Below are positions 15,909 to 24,309 of a DNA stretch of 64,000 bases, piece by piece. Source of the stretch: Saprospiraceae bacterium (GTDB lineage: Bacteria; Bacteroidota; Bacteroidia; Chitinophagales; Saprospiraceae); NCBI GenBank assembly GCA_028280415.1, contig JANQLV010000041.1:62001-126000 (forward strand), written 5' to 3'. The notes beneath the pieces are model-generated. The model was not told the DNA's origin, did no database searches, and worked only from the letters and a program-made list of their open reading frames with translations. How positions within the stretch are numbered: the first letter of the stretch is position 1; the number at the start of each line of letters is the position of its first letter. The position numbers and the translations under genes were made by a program.

Positions 15909-18267
15909 TAGGATGATCTGCTTTTTTTCCTTCCCAGGTAAAGTTCCAGGTAACGGAAGGGATAATTGGAAATAATGAAACCTGATTAGCCGAAGCTGTG
16001 GCATTTAGCGTTTCTTCATTGGTCTCCGTAAAATAGTAGATAAAAAACGGATTTCTTCGATTATATAAATTGTACACTGAAAAAACCCAGCTAGACGAAA
16101 AATTCTTATCCGTATGAGGCTTTGGAGTCAAAGTAGCCGAAAGATCCATCCGGTGATAGGGAGCGATCCGGGCACTGTTTCTATCTCCATACTCTACGTT
16201 CAGATTGTTTTCAATCAGGTAAAGGCTTTTAATTGGTGTAAAAGCATTGCCGGTTCCATAGACAAATACCGCTCCGAGATGCCATTTGGGATTGATTTTA
16301 TAATTGAGAACAACTGAGAGATCGTGGGTTCGATCATAAGTCGCATTGAATCTTCTTCCTTCATTGATATCCTCAAAGCGCCGATCTGTTTTAGCCAGTG
16401 TGTAACCAATCCAGCCATTCAGTTTACCCTTGCTTTTTTTAATAAAGAATTCTGCGCCGAAAGATCGACCATTTCCAAAAACAAAATCATTCTCCACATC
16501 CACCGCTACATCCATCACATAAGACTCGCCATAATCAATTTGATTTCTTAAGTCTTTATAATAAACTTCCACACTGGTTTCGTAAAGATCGTCCTTGAAG
16601 TTCCTGAAATAACCCAGGGCGTACTGAATGCCCCTTTGAGGTCTTACCACTTCGGTGCTAGGCACCCAGATATCCGTTGGCAAGGTACTGGTAGTATTGC
16701 TTACCAGGTGGAGGTATTGATTATTCATAGTAATCCCTGCCTTCAAAGAAGCGCTTTTATCCAGACTGTATTTAGCACTCCACCTTGGCTCCAGCCCCAG
16801 ATAAGTCTTTACTGGTTCCAGATTGTCGTAAACTTTTCCGGTAAGTTCCGAAGTATAAGGTCCAACCTGCGAAAACAAATTACCGCGCAGCCCTATATTC
16901 ATACTCAAACGCTGAGATATCTTATAATCATCCTGAATATATATGGCCGCTTCATGCGCATATTTTACTTGTAATGCATTTTCAAACTCCACATCTCCTG
17001 AAGTAGCATTGGCCAGATTGGGGGTTAATTGATGATAAGTATAATTAATTCCAAATTTCAAAGCATGTTTTACAGAAGGGAAAAAATCAAAATCCAGTTT
17101 TGCATTATAATCCCGGACTCCGGACCTCACCGCAACGGAAAAATCGGATTGCGATCCGGCAAAAGAGAATTCGTAATCATTATAAATAGCCGAAACATTC
17201 ATAAACAGTTTATCACTGAAAAGGTGATTCCAGCGTAAAGTTCCGGTGCTGTTCCCATAGGGCATTCTAAAGTTAAATCCTCGCAATTGCGAATTGTAAT
17301 TGAGTACATCCCTTCCAAAATATCCACTCAGGTAAAGCCGGTCCCTATCTGAGAAGCGATAATTGACCTTTAAATTCAGATCGTAAAAAAAATAGTTTGT
17401 TCCTTTGAAGTTGGTATCTTCCAAAGCGGGCTGAGCCAGATCGAAAGCATAGGTTCTCCGTCCGGAAACAATAAAAGAGCTGACATTTTTCTGGATAGGC
17501 CCTTCTACGGTCAAACGCGAAGCAATCAGCCCGATACCTCCGGTCACCGCATAATGCTTATTGTTCCCCTCTTTCATCTGAATGTCCACTACGGAGGACA
17601 GACGACCACCATAATAAGCAGGCATCCCTCCTTTTATCAGGGTAGTATTTTTTATGGCATCTGCATTGAACACAGAGAAAAAACCGAGCATATGGCCGCT
17701 GTTATAAACCACTGCTTCGTCCAGAAGTACAAGGTTTTGATCCGGTCCGCCACCGCGTACATAAAACCCGGCGTTTCCTTCAGAAGAAGAAAGTACTCCG
17801 GGTAACAATTGCAAGGTTTTCAACACATCTACTTCGCCGAGCAGAGCCGGCAGGGTTTTGATATTATCCACAGGCAAATTAATCGTTCCCATTTCCGTAC
17901 CGGATACATTATTGTCTTTGGCTTCAGCGGTAACGATAACTTCTTCAATCGATACTCCTTCGATCAGCTCAACGGTCAGTCGGGCATCTGCTTTCAGTTC
18001 CACTTCTATTTCTTTATCCGTAAATCCCAGGTAAGAAAAAACAATAGTATAATTGCCTTCGGGTAAGGTCAGCGAATAGAAGCCATAGATGTTGGAGGTC
18101 GTTCCCTGAGCGGGATTGTCTTTAGTATAAATATTGGCGGCAATTAGTGTTTCCCCATTCCCGCTATCCTTTACATAACCACTCAATGTAAACTGCTGCT
18201 GTCCTCCGAGCCAGGTCGAAAAAAATAAACCTATAAATAGCAGAAGATAATAGTTCAATCGCTTCAT
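15895..18267 (-). CDS. TonB-dependent outer-membrane receptor with carboxypeptidase-regulatory-like N-terminus
   Basis: A 790-residue TonB-dependent transporter. The signal peptide ends near residue 22 (FFSTWLGGQQ). A CarboxypepD_reg-like domain covers about residues 25-105 (TLSGYVKDSGNGETLIAANI, then the GFYSLTLPEGNYTI part), the plug domain about 115-235 (LPALLGEVDVLKTLQLLPGV, then YVRGGGPDQNLVLLDEA), and the rest is a 22-strand-type barrel ending in an aromatic/hydrophobic region. The LPGV...EGNAGFYVRGG plug is that of the receptor group paired with DUF4249 lipoproteins rather than SusC/SusD. The substrate is unknown. With its overlapping lipoprotein gene it forms a two-gene uptake operon. 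Confidence 0.9.
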   Translation of the reverse strand: MKRLNYYLLLFIGLFFSTWLGGQQQFTLSGYVKDSGNGETLIAANIYTKDNPAQGTTSNIYGFYSLTLPEGNYTIVFSYLGFTDKEIEVELKADARLTVELIEGVSIEEVIVTAEAKDNNVSGTEMGTINLPVDNIKTLPALLGEVDVLKTLQLLPGVLSSSEGNAGFYVRGGGPDQNLVLLDEAVVYNSGHMLGFFSVFNADAIKNTTLIKGGMPAYYGGRLSSVVDIQMKEGNNKHYAVTGGIGLIASRLTVEGPIQKNVSSFIVSGRRTYAFDLAQPALEDTNFKGTNYFFYDLNLKVNYRFSDRDRLYLSGYFGRDVLNYNSQLRGFNFRMPYGNSTGTLRWNHLFSDKLFMNVSAIYNDYEFSFAGSQSDFSVAVRSGVRDYNAKLDFDFFPSVKHALKFGINYTYHQLTPNLANATSGDVEFENALQVKYAHEAAIYIQDDYKISQRLSMNIGLRGNLFSQVGPYTSELTGKVYDNLEPVKTYLGLEPRWSAKYSLDKSASLKAGITMNNQYLHLVSNTTSTLPTDIWVPSTEVVRPQRGIQYALGYFRNFKDDLYETSVEVYYKDLRNQIDYGESYVMDVAVDVENDFVFGNGRSFGAEFFIKKSKGKLNGWIGYTLAKTDRRFEDINEGRRFNATYDRTHDLSVVLNYKINPKWHLGAVFVYGTGNAFTPIKSLYLIENNLNVEYGDRNSARIAPYHRMDLSATLTPKPHTDKNFSSSWVFSVYNLYNRRNPFFIYYFTETNEETLNATASANQVSLFPIIPSVTWNFTWEGKKADHPNEVF

Positions 18268-18404
18268 ATTTATCTTTCGATTTTTCTATCTGTTGGCAGA
18301 CAGCCGCCATCCGACTTGCATTATTCCATGCCTCTCTAACGGGTATCAATGAATATCGAATACTAAACGAATTGAGGGACTAATTTGTTAAGGGCCCGGC
18401 AATT

Positions 18405-19217
18405 TTAACAAGGATTGGCATCGGGCAGGAAAATTGGTCGAAGGCGAAAGCCCTCTTTTTTCAGCAAGCGGATTATTCCCTTGCCTCCACTCAGATGTCC
18501 AGCGCCAACGGCAGCAAAAACGGTCTGTTCCCTTGCAATATTGGCAATGCGTTTTGCCATTATCTTATTGCGATCATAAATCATGAGCTTCCGAATTCCT
18601 CCTGCCTGCTTTTTAGTCTGCTTCCAAAGACTTTGGATATCACCGCGCTCGTAAATCCTGGTTAATTTAAAAAGCTGTTCCCTCGTTTTCTTAAAATTTC
18701 TTACCAGATCCTTTAAGCCTTTCAACTGATAATCCAAAGGAATAGAAGCCAATACTTGCAATTGTTCTTCAAAGCTTTCAATACCAATAGTTGTCTTTTC
18801 GGCAGCTTTAGCAAAGTGCCACAGACTGGCATCAAGTGATAAAGGCATATCTCTCGAAAGCTGACTTTCAGTAAGTATATTGGAAACCATAATCGGTTGG
18901 CTCTTCTCAAAAAGTTCCAGGGGCATCCCAACCTGCTTTTCGAAAAGTTTTTGCAGTCTTTTATATACCTTGGGTTTAAGCAGCATCTTCAAAGACACAT
19001 CTGCATCCAAATCCATAGTCTCTGCCATAGCAGCCTGATTGGCCTCATCAAGATTCATCTCCGCAGCATAAACTTCACATTCCAGTATTTTTTCTTCAAC
19101 TAGCTCCTTATAACGAAAAGCTCTTTGATCCATAACGTGCATGGTACCAAACAAATAGGAACTGGAACTATCTTCTTTGCTTATGCTCCAAAGAAGAGAA
19201 TGCTTTTTTTTCGACAT
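18405..19217 (-). CDS. TraB/GumN-family protein
   Basis: A 270-residue protein of the TraB/GumN/PrgY (Tiki-like) family. The hallmark motifs are LFGTMHVMD at about residues 22-30 and the C-terminal AVGAGHLSGGKGI, with conserved Glu in EMNLDEA and the ESFEEQLQVL segment. Animal Tiki members are metalloproteases and bacterial members are suggested to act similarly, but most bacterial copies have a signal peptide. This one has none and begins MSKKKHSLLWSI, so it would stay in the cytosol. Its substrate is unknown. It is located 137 nt upstream of the TonB receptor on the same strand. Confidence 0.82.
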   Translation of the reverse strand: MSKKKHSLLWSISKEDSSSSYLFGTMHVMDQRAFRYKELVEEKILECEVYAAEMNLDEANQAAMAETMDLDADVSLKMLLKPKVYKRLQKLFEKQVGMPLELFEKSQPIMVSNILTESQLSRDMPLSLDASLWHFAKAAEKTTIGIESFEEQLQVLASIPLDYQLKGLKDLVRNFKKTREQLFKLTRIYERGDIQSLWKQTKKQAGGIRKLMIYDRNKIMAKRIANIAREQTVFAAVGAGHLSGGKGIIRLLKKEGFRLRPIFLPDANPC

Positions 19218-19231
19218 AGAATAAGGTATAT

Positions 19232-19259
19232 AAAAAAGCTGCTACCCTGAAAGAGCAGC
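19232..19259 (-). terminator. Terminator of the Lrp-family regulator gene
   Basis: On the minus strand GCTGCT (19259-19254) pairs with AGCAGC (19243-19238) around a 10-nt loop, followed directly by TTTTTT (19237-19232). It lies 35 nt beyond the stop of the regulator gene. Confidence 0.85.
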
Positions 19260-19293
19260 AGCCGAATATTTCTTTATTTAGTTAGAAAACGCT

Positions 19294-19767
19294 CTATTCG
19301 TAAATATAGGGTAAAAGTTTAGAATCTTTCACCGTAGAAAGGGTCATCAATGTTTTGAGTCTTTCAATTTCCTCAATTTGCGAAAGCGTTTTGAAAAGCA
19401 ATTGTTCGTAGGTAGGAATATCCTTGCAAACAATCTTAATCAAAAAGTCCGCTTCACCAGTAATGATATAGCATTCCGTAATTTCTTCTATGGTTTTAAT
19501 TTTTTCCATGAAATTATTGAGTGCATTTTCTTTTTGCCAGGCTAGGGAAACTAAAACAAAGGTTTTTACACTAAGCCCAATCGTTTGGGGATTAACAATA
19601 GCGTGATAGCTCTCAATAATCCCGGAGCTCTCCAGTTTTTTCACACGTTCAAGGGTTGGAGCAGGAGACAAACCGATTTTCTTGGATAGATCAAGATTAG
19701 TGATTTTACTGTTTTCTTGTAAGATTTTGAGAATTTTCAAATCAATCTTATCCAGCTTTTCTGTCAT
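19294..19767 (-). CDS. Lrp/AsnC-family transcriptional regulator
   Basis: A 157-residue feast/famine regulator. The N-terminal winged helix-turn-helix spans about residues 4-60 (LDKIDLKILKILQENSKITN, then SKKIGLSPAPTLERVKKLE), and the C-terminal RAM ligand-binding domain spans about residues 68-150 (VKTFVLVSLAW, TECYIITGEADFLIKIV). Such proteins sense amino acids and form octamers. It lies directly downstream of the glutamate dehydrogenase gene, separated by a strong terminator and its own promoter, so it could regulate nitrogen or amino-acid genes such as gdh, but this is inferred from position only. Confidence 0.93.
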   Translation of the reverse strand: MTEKLDKIDLKILKILQENSKITNLDLSKKIGLSPAPTLERVKKLESSGIIESYHAIVNPQTIGLSVKTFVLVSLAWQKENALNNFMEKIKTIEEITECYIITGEADFLIKIVCKDIPTYEQLLFKTLSQIEEIERLKTLMTLSTVKDSKLLPYIYE

Positions 19768-19836
19768 AAATTTGTTAGTTATTTTAAAAAATTGATTCTT
19801 TTATTTCAGAACATTTATCATCCGCCAATTGAGGGG

Positions 19837-19868
19837 CAAATATATTTACATATAAAATAAATTACAAA
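19837..19868 (-). promoter_or_regulatory. Promoter of the Lrp-family regulator
   Basis: On the minus strand TTTG (19868-19865), a 20-nt spacer and TATATTTG (19844-19837) match the Bacteroidota promoter consensus in both boxes. The leader to the ATG is about 65 nt, long enough to hold an operator for autoregulation. Confidence 0.7.
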
Positions 19869-19948
19869 CAAATCCTCTAAAAACCTTTGTTAATTTTATG
19901 TGAAAAGGCTTTTTCAAAAGATTTTGTAATAATATTTTGTCATCTTCA

Positions 19949-19992
19949 TAAAAATAAAAAGTGGTAAAATGAGCTAAAGTTCATTTTACCAC
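19949..19992 (-). terminator. Strong terminator after glutamate dehydrogenase
   Basis: On the minus strand GTGGTAAAATGA (19992-19981) pairs perfectly over 12 bp with TCATTTTACCAC (19972-19961), followed by TTTTTATTTTT (19959-19949). It separates the gdh transcript from the regulator promoter. Confidence 0.9.
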
Positions 19993-20029
19993 CTTATTTT
20001 TTATATAAAATCAAAATAGCTTTCCCTCA

Positions 20030-21451
20030 TTAAGGGAAGATACCGAGTGATTCGTAATCACTTCCGATTTTATTGAGCGCACTGACAAATGCTGCCGAAC
20101 GCAAATCCGTAACTGCTTTTTTACGTTTCATGGTCGAACGAATCTGATCATATGAGGTGATCATGGTTTCTTCCAAACCAGACCGTACCAAATCAATCTC
20201 ATCCGCACCCCTCGTTAGAAAATCTCTCTCTTTGGCACCAACTGTTTTTCCGGTCATTCGCTCTACCAAAGCAACAAGATTTCGGTAGGTATTATGATTG
20301 AATCGCTTTTCCATACGACCAAAGCGCATATGTGAAAGGTTTTTCAACCATTCGAAATAAGAAACCGTTACCCCTCCTGCATTGATATACATGTCCGGAA
20401 TAATCATAATTCCTTTTTTCAATAAAACCTCTTCTGCATCGGCTGTGATGGGTCCGTTAGCTGCTTCGGCAATAATTTTAGCCTTTACTTTCGATGCATT
20501 GTCTTTTCTAATTTGATTTTCCAGTGCAGCAGGAACGAGGATATCGCATTTTAATTCCAGTATATCCTTGCGTTGTTTCATATTTTTAGCACCAGGAAAA
20601 TCGAGGATTGATCCGGTTTTCTTACGATGCGCTAACAACTTTTTAATATCAAGACCATCTTCGCTATAAATAGCACCTTCGTATTCAGCTACAGCAATAA
20701 TTTTCACACCTCCCTCTTCCTGAGAGATTATGCCGGTGTGATAACCTACATTACCCAATCCCTGAATCGCCATTGTTTTTCCTTCCGTCCCTACAGTAAG
20801 ACCGAGCTTGGCCATATCATCTTTATGACTACAAGCTTCCCGAATACCGTAAAAAACACCTCTGCCCGTTGCCTCTGTTCTTCCACGGATACCGCTTTGA
20901 TTAACTGGTTTTCCGGTAACGCATCCCGCAGCATCAATTTCTCCACCTTTAAAAGTCAGGTAAGTATCCAGAATCCAGGCCATTTCACGACTTCCGGTTC
21001 CGTAATCGGGAGCTGGTACATCAATACCGGGACCGATGAAGTTTTTGCGAATCAGTTCAGTCGTATATCTTCTGGTAATCTTCTGTAATTGAGCAGTAGT
21101 ATATTCTCTCGGAGAAATTTTCACCCCTCCTTTAGCTCCTCCAAAAGGCACATCTACGATCGCGCATTTATAAGTCATCAGAGTTGCCAATGCCATTACT
21201 TCTTCCTGATTAACCTTTTGACTGTATCGAATCCCTCCCTTGGTCGGCAGCCGGTGGTGAGAATGCTGCACCCTATAAGCTTCAATGACCTGATACTCGC
21301 TACCGATTCTTACCGGAAAGCGCATTTGATAAACAGAATTACAAGCTTTGATTTGTGCTAAAAGCCCTTTGTGTAACCCTGTATGTGGAGCCGCTTTATC
21401 AAAATTTCTACTTACACTTTCGAGAAAGCCTCCATTGGCAGATTTACTCAT
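20030..21451 (-). CDS. gdhA: Glu/Leu/Phe/Val-family amino-acid dehydrogenase, probably glutamate dehydrogenase
   Basis: A 473-residue NAD(P)-dependent enzyme interconverting glutamate and 2-oxoglutarate plus ammonia. The catalytic Lys lies in PFGGAKGGVKISPREYT, the substrate-binding region is HHRLPTKGGIRYS, APDYGTGSREMAWILDTY carries the catalytic Asp region, and the Rossmann motif AIQGLGNVGYHTG follows. The ANGPITADAEEVLLKKGI and NAGGVTVSYFEWLKNL segments are typical of hexameric GDH. A roughly 470-residue form is slightly longer than the 410-450 norm. The ATG overlaps the stop of the upstream CcmD-like gene as ATGA, so it appears translationally coupled to the cytochrome c biogenesis genes. 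Confidence 0.92.
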   Translation of the reverse strand: MSKSANGGFLESVSRNFDKAAPHTGLHKGLLAQIKACNSVYQMRFPVRIGSEYQVIEAYRVQHSHHRLPTKGGIRYSQKVNQEEVMALATLMTYKCAIVDVPFGGAKGGVKISPREYTTAQLQKITRRYTTELIRKNFIGPGIDVPAPDYGTGSREMAWILDTYLTFKGGEIDAAGCVTGKPVNQSGIRGRTEATGRGVFYGIREACSHKDDMAKLGLTVGTEGKTMAIQGLGNVGYHTGIISQEEGGVKIIAVAEYEGAIYSEDGLDIKKLLAHRKKTGSILDFPGAKNMKQRKDILELKCDILVPAALENQIRKDNASKVKAKIIAEAANGPITADAEEVLLKKGIMIIPDMYINAGGVTVSYFEWLKNLSHMRFGRMEKRFNHNTYRNLVALVERMTGKTVGAKERDFLTRGADEIDLVRSGLEETMITSYDQIRSTMKRKKAVTDLRSAAFVSALNKIGSDYESLGIFP

Positions 21452-21660
21452 TTGTCTTGGATTTGGTTTTCTAATTTAGTTAGACGTCGATCAAGATATA
21501 TTAAAAAAATAATCAATACAATAAATATAACTATAATCACGCCATAAACAACATACATCTTCCCAATAGATCGCATAAAATCCTGATTATTGGTTTGTGC
21601 GATGAGGCTTGTAGGTAATAAAAACAACAGTGAAAGTAAAATTGAAAATGACTTCTTCAT
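21448..21660 (-). CDS. ccmD: CcmD-like small membrane protein
   Basis: A 70-residue protein with a hydrophobic signal-like start (MKKSFSILLSLLFLLPTSLIAQ), a short linker, a second membrane helix (VVYGVIIVIFIVLIIFLIYLD) and a charged RRLTKLENQ tail. Size, the single C-terminal anchor followed by a basic stretch, and its position immediately after the CcmC homologue match the CcmD family of Bacteroidota. In the E. coli-type system, CcmD helps release heme-loaded CcmE from CcmC. The frame begins 7 codons earlier with no better start. The stop overlaps the gdh start by 4 nt. Confidence 0.7.
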   Translation of the reverse strand: MKKSFSILLSLLFLLPTSLIAQTNNQDFMRSIGKMYVVYGVIIVIFIVLIIFLIYLDRRLTKLENQIQDK

Positions 21661-21758
21661 AGTTATCATATTGCGAGCCAAAACTCTAATAATTTTTTAA
21701 TTAAAACAAATGTTTTGTCCGAAATAATTATCTCCTGTTCAACATAATCATCTATCCT

Positions 21759-22820
21759 TTAATAATCATAAAGTTTGTCCCTGAGCACTTGCATTCGATA
21801 TATCAGACTTGCCATCCAGACGCCCAGCAAGGTCCAACCAATAATAGCGGGATAAAAGACCAGGCGCATGGAATTATCCAGATCGTCAGCTCCAAGCGCA
21901 GGGTTTCCCCCACTGCCGGGGTGCAGGCTGCTAACCATTCTGGGGACTACATACAGTAAAGCAATCATTGCTGCAAAAGCAAAAATACTGAAGACAGCAC
22001 TGATCCGGGCCCGGCGTTCGTCATCATCAAAGCTATGTCGCAAAATGAAATAGGACAAATAAATCAACAAAGCAATAGCCGTCATATTCATTTTGACTTC
22101 CTGCCAGGACCAGTAAGTCCCCCAGGTGTCTTTAGCCCAGATCATTCCCGTACACAAGCCAATAATCCCAAAGACAGTTCCAACCAGGGTAAAAGACATC
22201 GATTTGTAATCGTATTCTAACTTGTTGGTACTCAGGTATCCAATACTCTGAGTAATACCGGCAATAAAGATGATAAACATAGAAAACCAAAAGGGGACAT
22301 GGAAATAGAGATTGCGAATGGTCTCGGATAATTGTACCCGAAAAGGAAAATTAAACTGGTCCTTACTGTGAATATTGCCAATACGACCTTGTTTCCAGGC
22401 TGAAGAACCTGCTACTATATCCTTGTCCACAGAGTCCTGGGTAATGAATACGGTAGATGGTACAACCGAAAATCCATTATAATCATCATCTACAATCACG
22501 GAAACCACTCCCACTCTATCGTTTGTCGGCAAGTATTTTGGAATGTCAAAATCTGCGACTAAACTCCGATCATTGACCACTCTGGTCTTACTGGCTGCCA
22601 AAGCATGTATACTATCGTATTTCAGCCATACCCGTACTGCGTCTTGAGCTCTAGTATAAAATGTATTATACCCGACTATCTCCATTTGATAGCTGCTTGC
22701 TGTACGCATTGATCCGGGATCGATACTGCTTATCCCCGGTTTAAGCGGTACTAGAAGGCCCAGGGTAAAAGAATAAATGATCAGAATAACGCCCAGAATT
22801 TTCCACCAGTATTTTCGCAT
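21759..22820 (-). CDS. ccmC: Cytochrome c biogenesis protein CcmC/CcsA-type heme-handling membrane protein
   Basis: A 353-residue membrane protein with six or seven spans that presents heme for cytochrome c maturation. The tryptophan-rich heme motif is present as AKDTWGTYWSWQEVKMN, with the conserved His in ILRHSFDD and SSLHPGSGGNPAL-type external loops. It is longer than E. coli CcmC (about 245) because of a periplasmic loop of roughly 130 residues after the first helix, rich in beta structure. I recall such an extended form in Bacteroidota. The frame begins at 22871 with TTG, but ATG 22820 (MRKYWWKILGV) begins the first helix. It lies between ccmB and ccmD. Confidence 0.85.
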   Translation of the reverse strand: MRKYWWKILGVILIIYSFTLGLLVPLKPGISSIDPGSMRTASSYQMEIVGYNTFYTRAQDAVRVWLKYDSIHALAASKTRVVNDRSLVADFDIPKYLPTNDRVGVVSVIVDDDYNGFSVVPSTVFITQDSVDKDIVAGSSAWKQGRIGNIHSKDQFNFPFRVQLSETIRNLYFHVPFWFSMFIIFIAGITQSIGYLSTNKLEYDYKSMSFTLVGTVFGIIGLCTGMIWAKDTWGTYWSWQEVKMNMTAIALLIYLSYFILRHSFDDDERRARISAVFSIFAFAAMIALLYVVPRMVSSLHPGSGGNPALGADDLDNSMRLVFYPAIIGWTLLGVWMASLIYRMQVLRDKLYDY

Positions 22821-22874
22821 AAAAATGAATTTTCGCGGTTTGAGGTTCGAAAGACAAAAACGAATCATCAAAGT

Positions 22875-23534
22875 TTAATCCCTCCACAAGAAGGGGAACA
22901 ATATAAAAGCCATAGCGATCATTAACAGATCAATTGCCAACAATGTAAGTATATCTTTCCATACTGAGGTATCCTGCAACAAACGCAGTGCATTTGCCGA
23001 AAGCTTCAATAAAGTCAAAATAATAGGGATGACCAAGGGGAAACTCAAAATTGCCATTAAAGTAGCGCTATTATTCGCTTTTGCGGAAATCGCTGCAATA
23101 AAAGTAAACGTGATGGAAAACCCAAGGCTGCCCAAAAAGATCGCTAGGTAGAACTGCCCGGTATCTTTGACCGGATTTCCGGCAAATAAGGTAAATGCAG
23201 CAAAGGAAAGAAAACTCAATAAAAGTAATAAACCGGAATTATAAATAATCTTTGCCAGGATGATTGCGGTTGGATTAGACAAGGTATAATAATACAACTG
23301 TCTACTGCTATTCTCCTGTACAAAACTTTTTACCAGAGCATTGACACTGGCAAAAAGAATGACTATCCAAAACAAAGCATTCCAGACATTAGGCGTAACA
23401 CTTTTGATAGCAGAATACACCACAAAGATAGTCGACACTACATAGAGCAAAATACCACCTATAGCGTGTTTTTGTCTCCATTCGATTTTAATTTCCTTTT
23501 GTAACAGGATGCTTATTTCTCTTACCAGATTCAT
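22875..23534 (-). CDS. ccmB: Heme exporter protein CcmB
   Basis: A 219-residue integral membrane protein with six predicted spans, the membrane subunit of the CcmAB ABC complex that drives heme release during cytochrome c maturation. Typical features are an N-terminal REISILLQKEIKIEWRQ cytosolic segment, FVQENSSRQLYYYTLS between helices 2 and 3, and the LMAILSFPLVIPII helix. The ORF extends 9 codons upstream to a GTG, but a TATTTTTG promoter box lies in that extension, so ATG 23534 is chosen. No ccmA is adjacent, so the ATPase must be encoded elsewhere. It is first in the ccmB-ccmC-ccmD-gdh series. Confidence 0.87.
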   Translation of the reverse strand: MNLVREISILLQKEIKIEWRQKHAIGGILLYVVSTIFVVYSAIKSVTPNVWNALFWIVILFASVNALVKSFVQENSSRQLYYYTLSNPTAIILAKIIYNSGLLLLLSFLSFAAFTLFAGNPVKDTGQFYLAIFLGSLGFSITFTFIAAISAKANNSATLMAILSFPLVIPIILTLLKLSANALRLLQDTSVWKDILTLLAIDLLMIAMAFILFPFLWRD

Positions 23535-23542
23535 ACTTATTG

Positions 23543-23550
23543 CAAAAATA
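23543..23550 (-). promoter_or_regulatory. -7 element in front of ccmB
   Basis: TATTTTTG on the minus strand is a perfect -7 box ending 8 nt before the ccmB ATG. It predicts an almost leaderless transcript. No -33 TTTG is seen at the right distance. Confidence 0.4.
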
Positions 23551-23639
23551 ATTAATTTCACGACTATAAATGTTCATAAAAATGTAAAACAAAGTCCTGC
23601 TGCCCGGGTATACAATTATAGCCACTGATTGAATACAAT

Positions 23640-24146
23640 ATGAAGCGACGATTAATATTCCTTTTGCTATTTGTTCTTATTGGTACTGCTGCATTTTACC
23701 TCTACCAGAGAAGTAGCGGCTTCCAGGAAGTGGAATTTATGCGCCTGGAAGATTTTAGAATTGAAAAAATCAATACTTTTCCCAATCTCAATCTACAGGC
23801 TAAAGCCAATGCACGATTAAATAATCCGAACCCCTTTAGCGTAGAGATAAGGTCTACCGAGTTCGATATTTTCATTGAAGACAAGCATGCTAGCCGGGCT
23901 AATCAATCATTAAGCATTGAAATGAAGCGCAATTCGGATTTTGAACTTCCGCTCGATTTTGAAATTCCCCTGGGAAAAATTGGCTTCTTTAAAGATGCCC
24001 GGAATATCCTGAGTGGAGCATGGAAAAATCAGTCCATAAAAATGAGAACAGTCGGAAGGGTCAAGGTAAGTGTGCTGGGGCTTGAAGTAGACGTTCCCTT
24101 TGAAGAAGAGACCAGCTATCTGTTAAAAGATTATTTGCCAAAATGA
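23640..24146 (+). CDS. LEA14-like (WHy domain) membrane-anchored protein
   Basis: A 168-residue protein with an N-terminal membrane anchor (about residues 4-22, LIFLLLFVLIGTAAFYLY) and an extracytoplasmic domain of the LEA type 2/WHy fold. Visible features are ANARLNNPNPFSVEIRSTEFDIFI, where the NPNPF turn is the family hallmark, and a C-terminal VLGLEVDVPFEEET strand. Related plant proteins act in desiccation tolerance, while bacterial copies have no established role. It is transcribed divergently from the ccm genes and is followed by the amidase gene on the same strand, which has its own promoter. Confidence 0.78.
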   Translation: MKRRLIFLLLFVLIGTAAFYLYQRSSGFQEVEFMRLEDFRIEKINTFPNLNLQAKANARLNNPNPFSVEIRSTEFDIFIEDKHASRANQSLSIEMKRNSDFELPLDFEIPLGKIGFFKDARNILSGAWKNQSIKMRTVGRVKVSVLGLEVDVPFEEETSYLLKDYLPK

Positions 24147-24252
24147 CGGGCAAATACTTAAAAAGTCCGGAATCGGCATAAATTAATCTTAAACTCATTG
24201 ATTTGGAGTAATTTATACGATTTACTATCGTTTTAATCATTTTTGATCTTAA

Positions 24253-24283
24253 TTGGATAAATCTGCCATTTGCAATATCTTTG
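24253..24283 (+). promoter_or_regulatory. Promoter of the amidase gene
   Basis: TTG (24253-24255), 20 nt and TATCTTTG (24276-24283) match both Bacteroidota boxes, giving a leader of about 22 nt before the ATG at 24310. Confidence 0.65.
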
Positions 24284-24309
24284 GCGGCGAAAAATTCAAG
24301 TTTTTTTAA

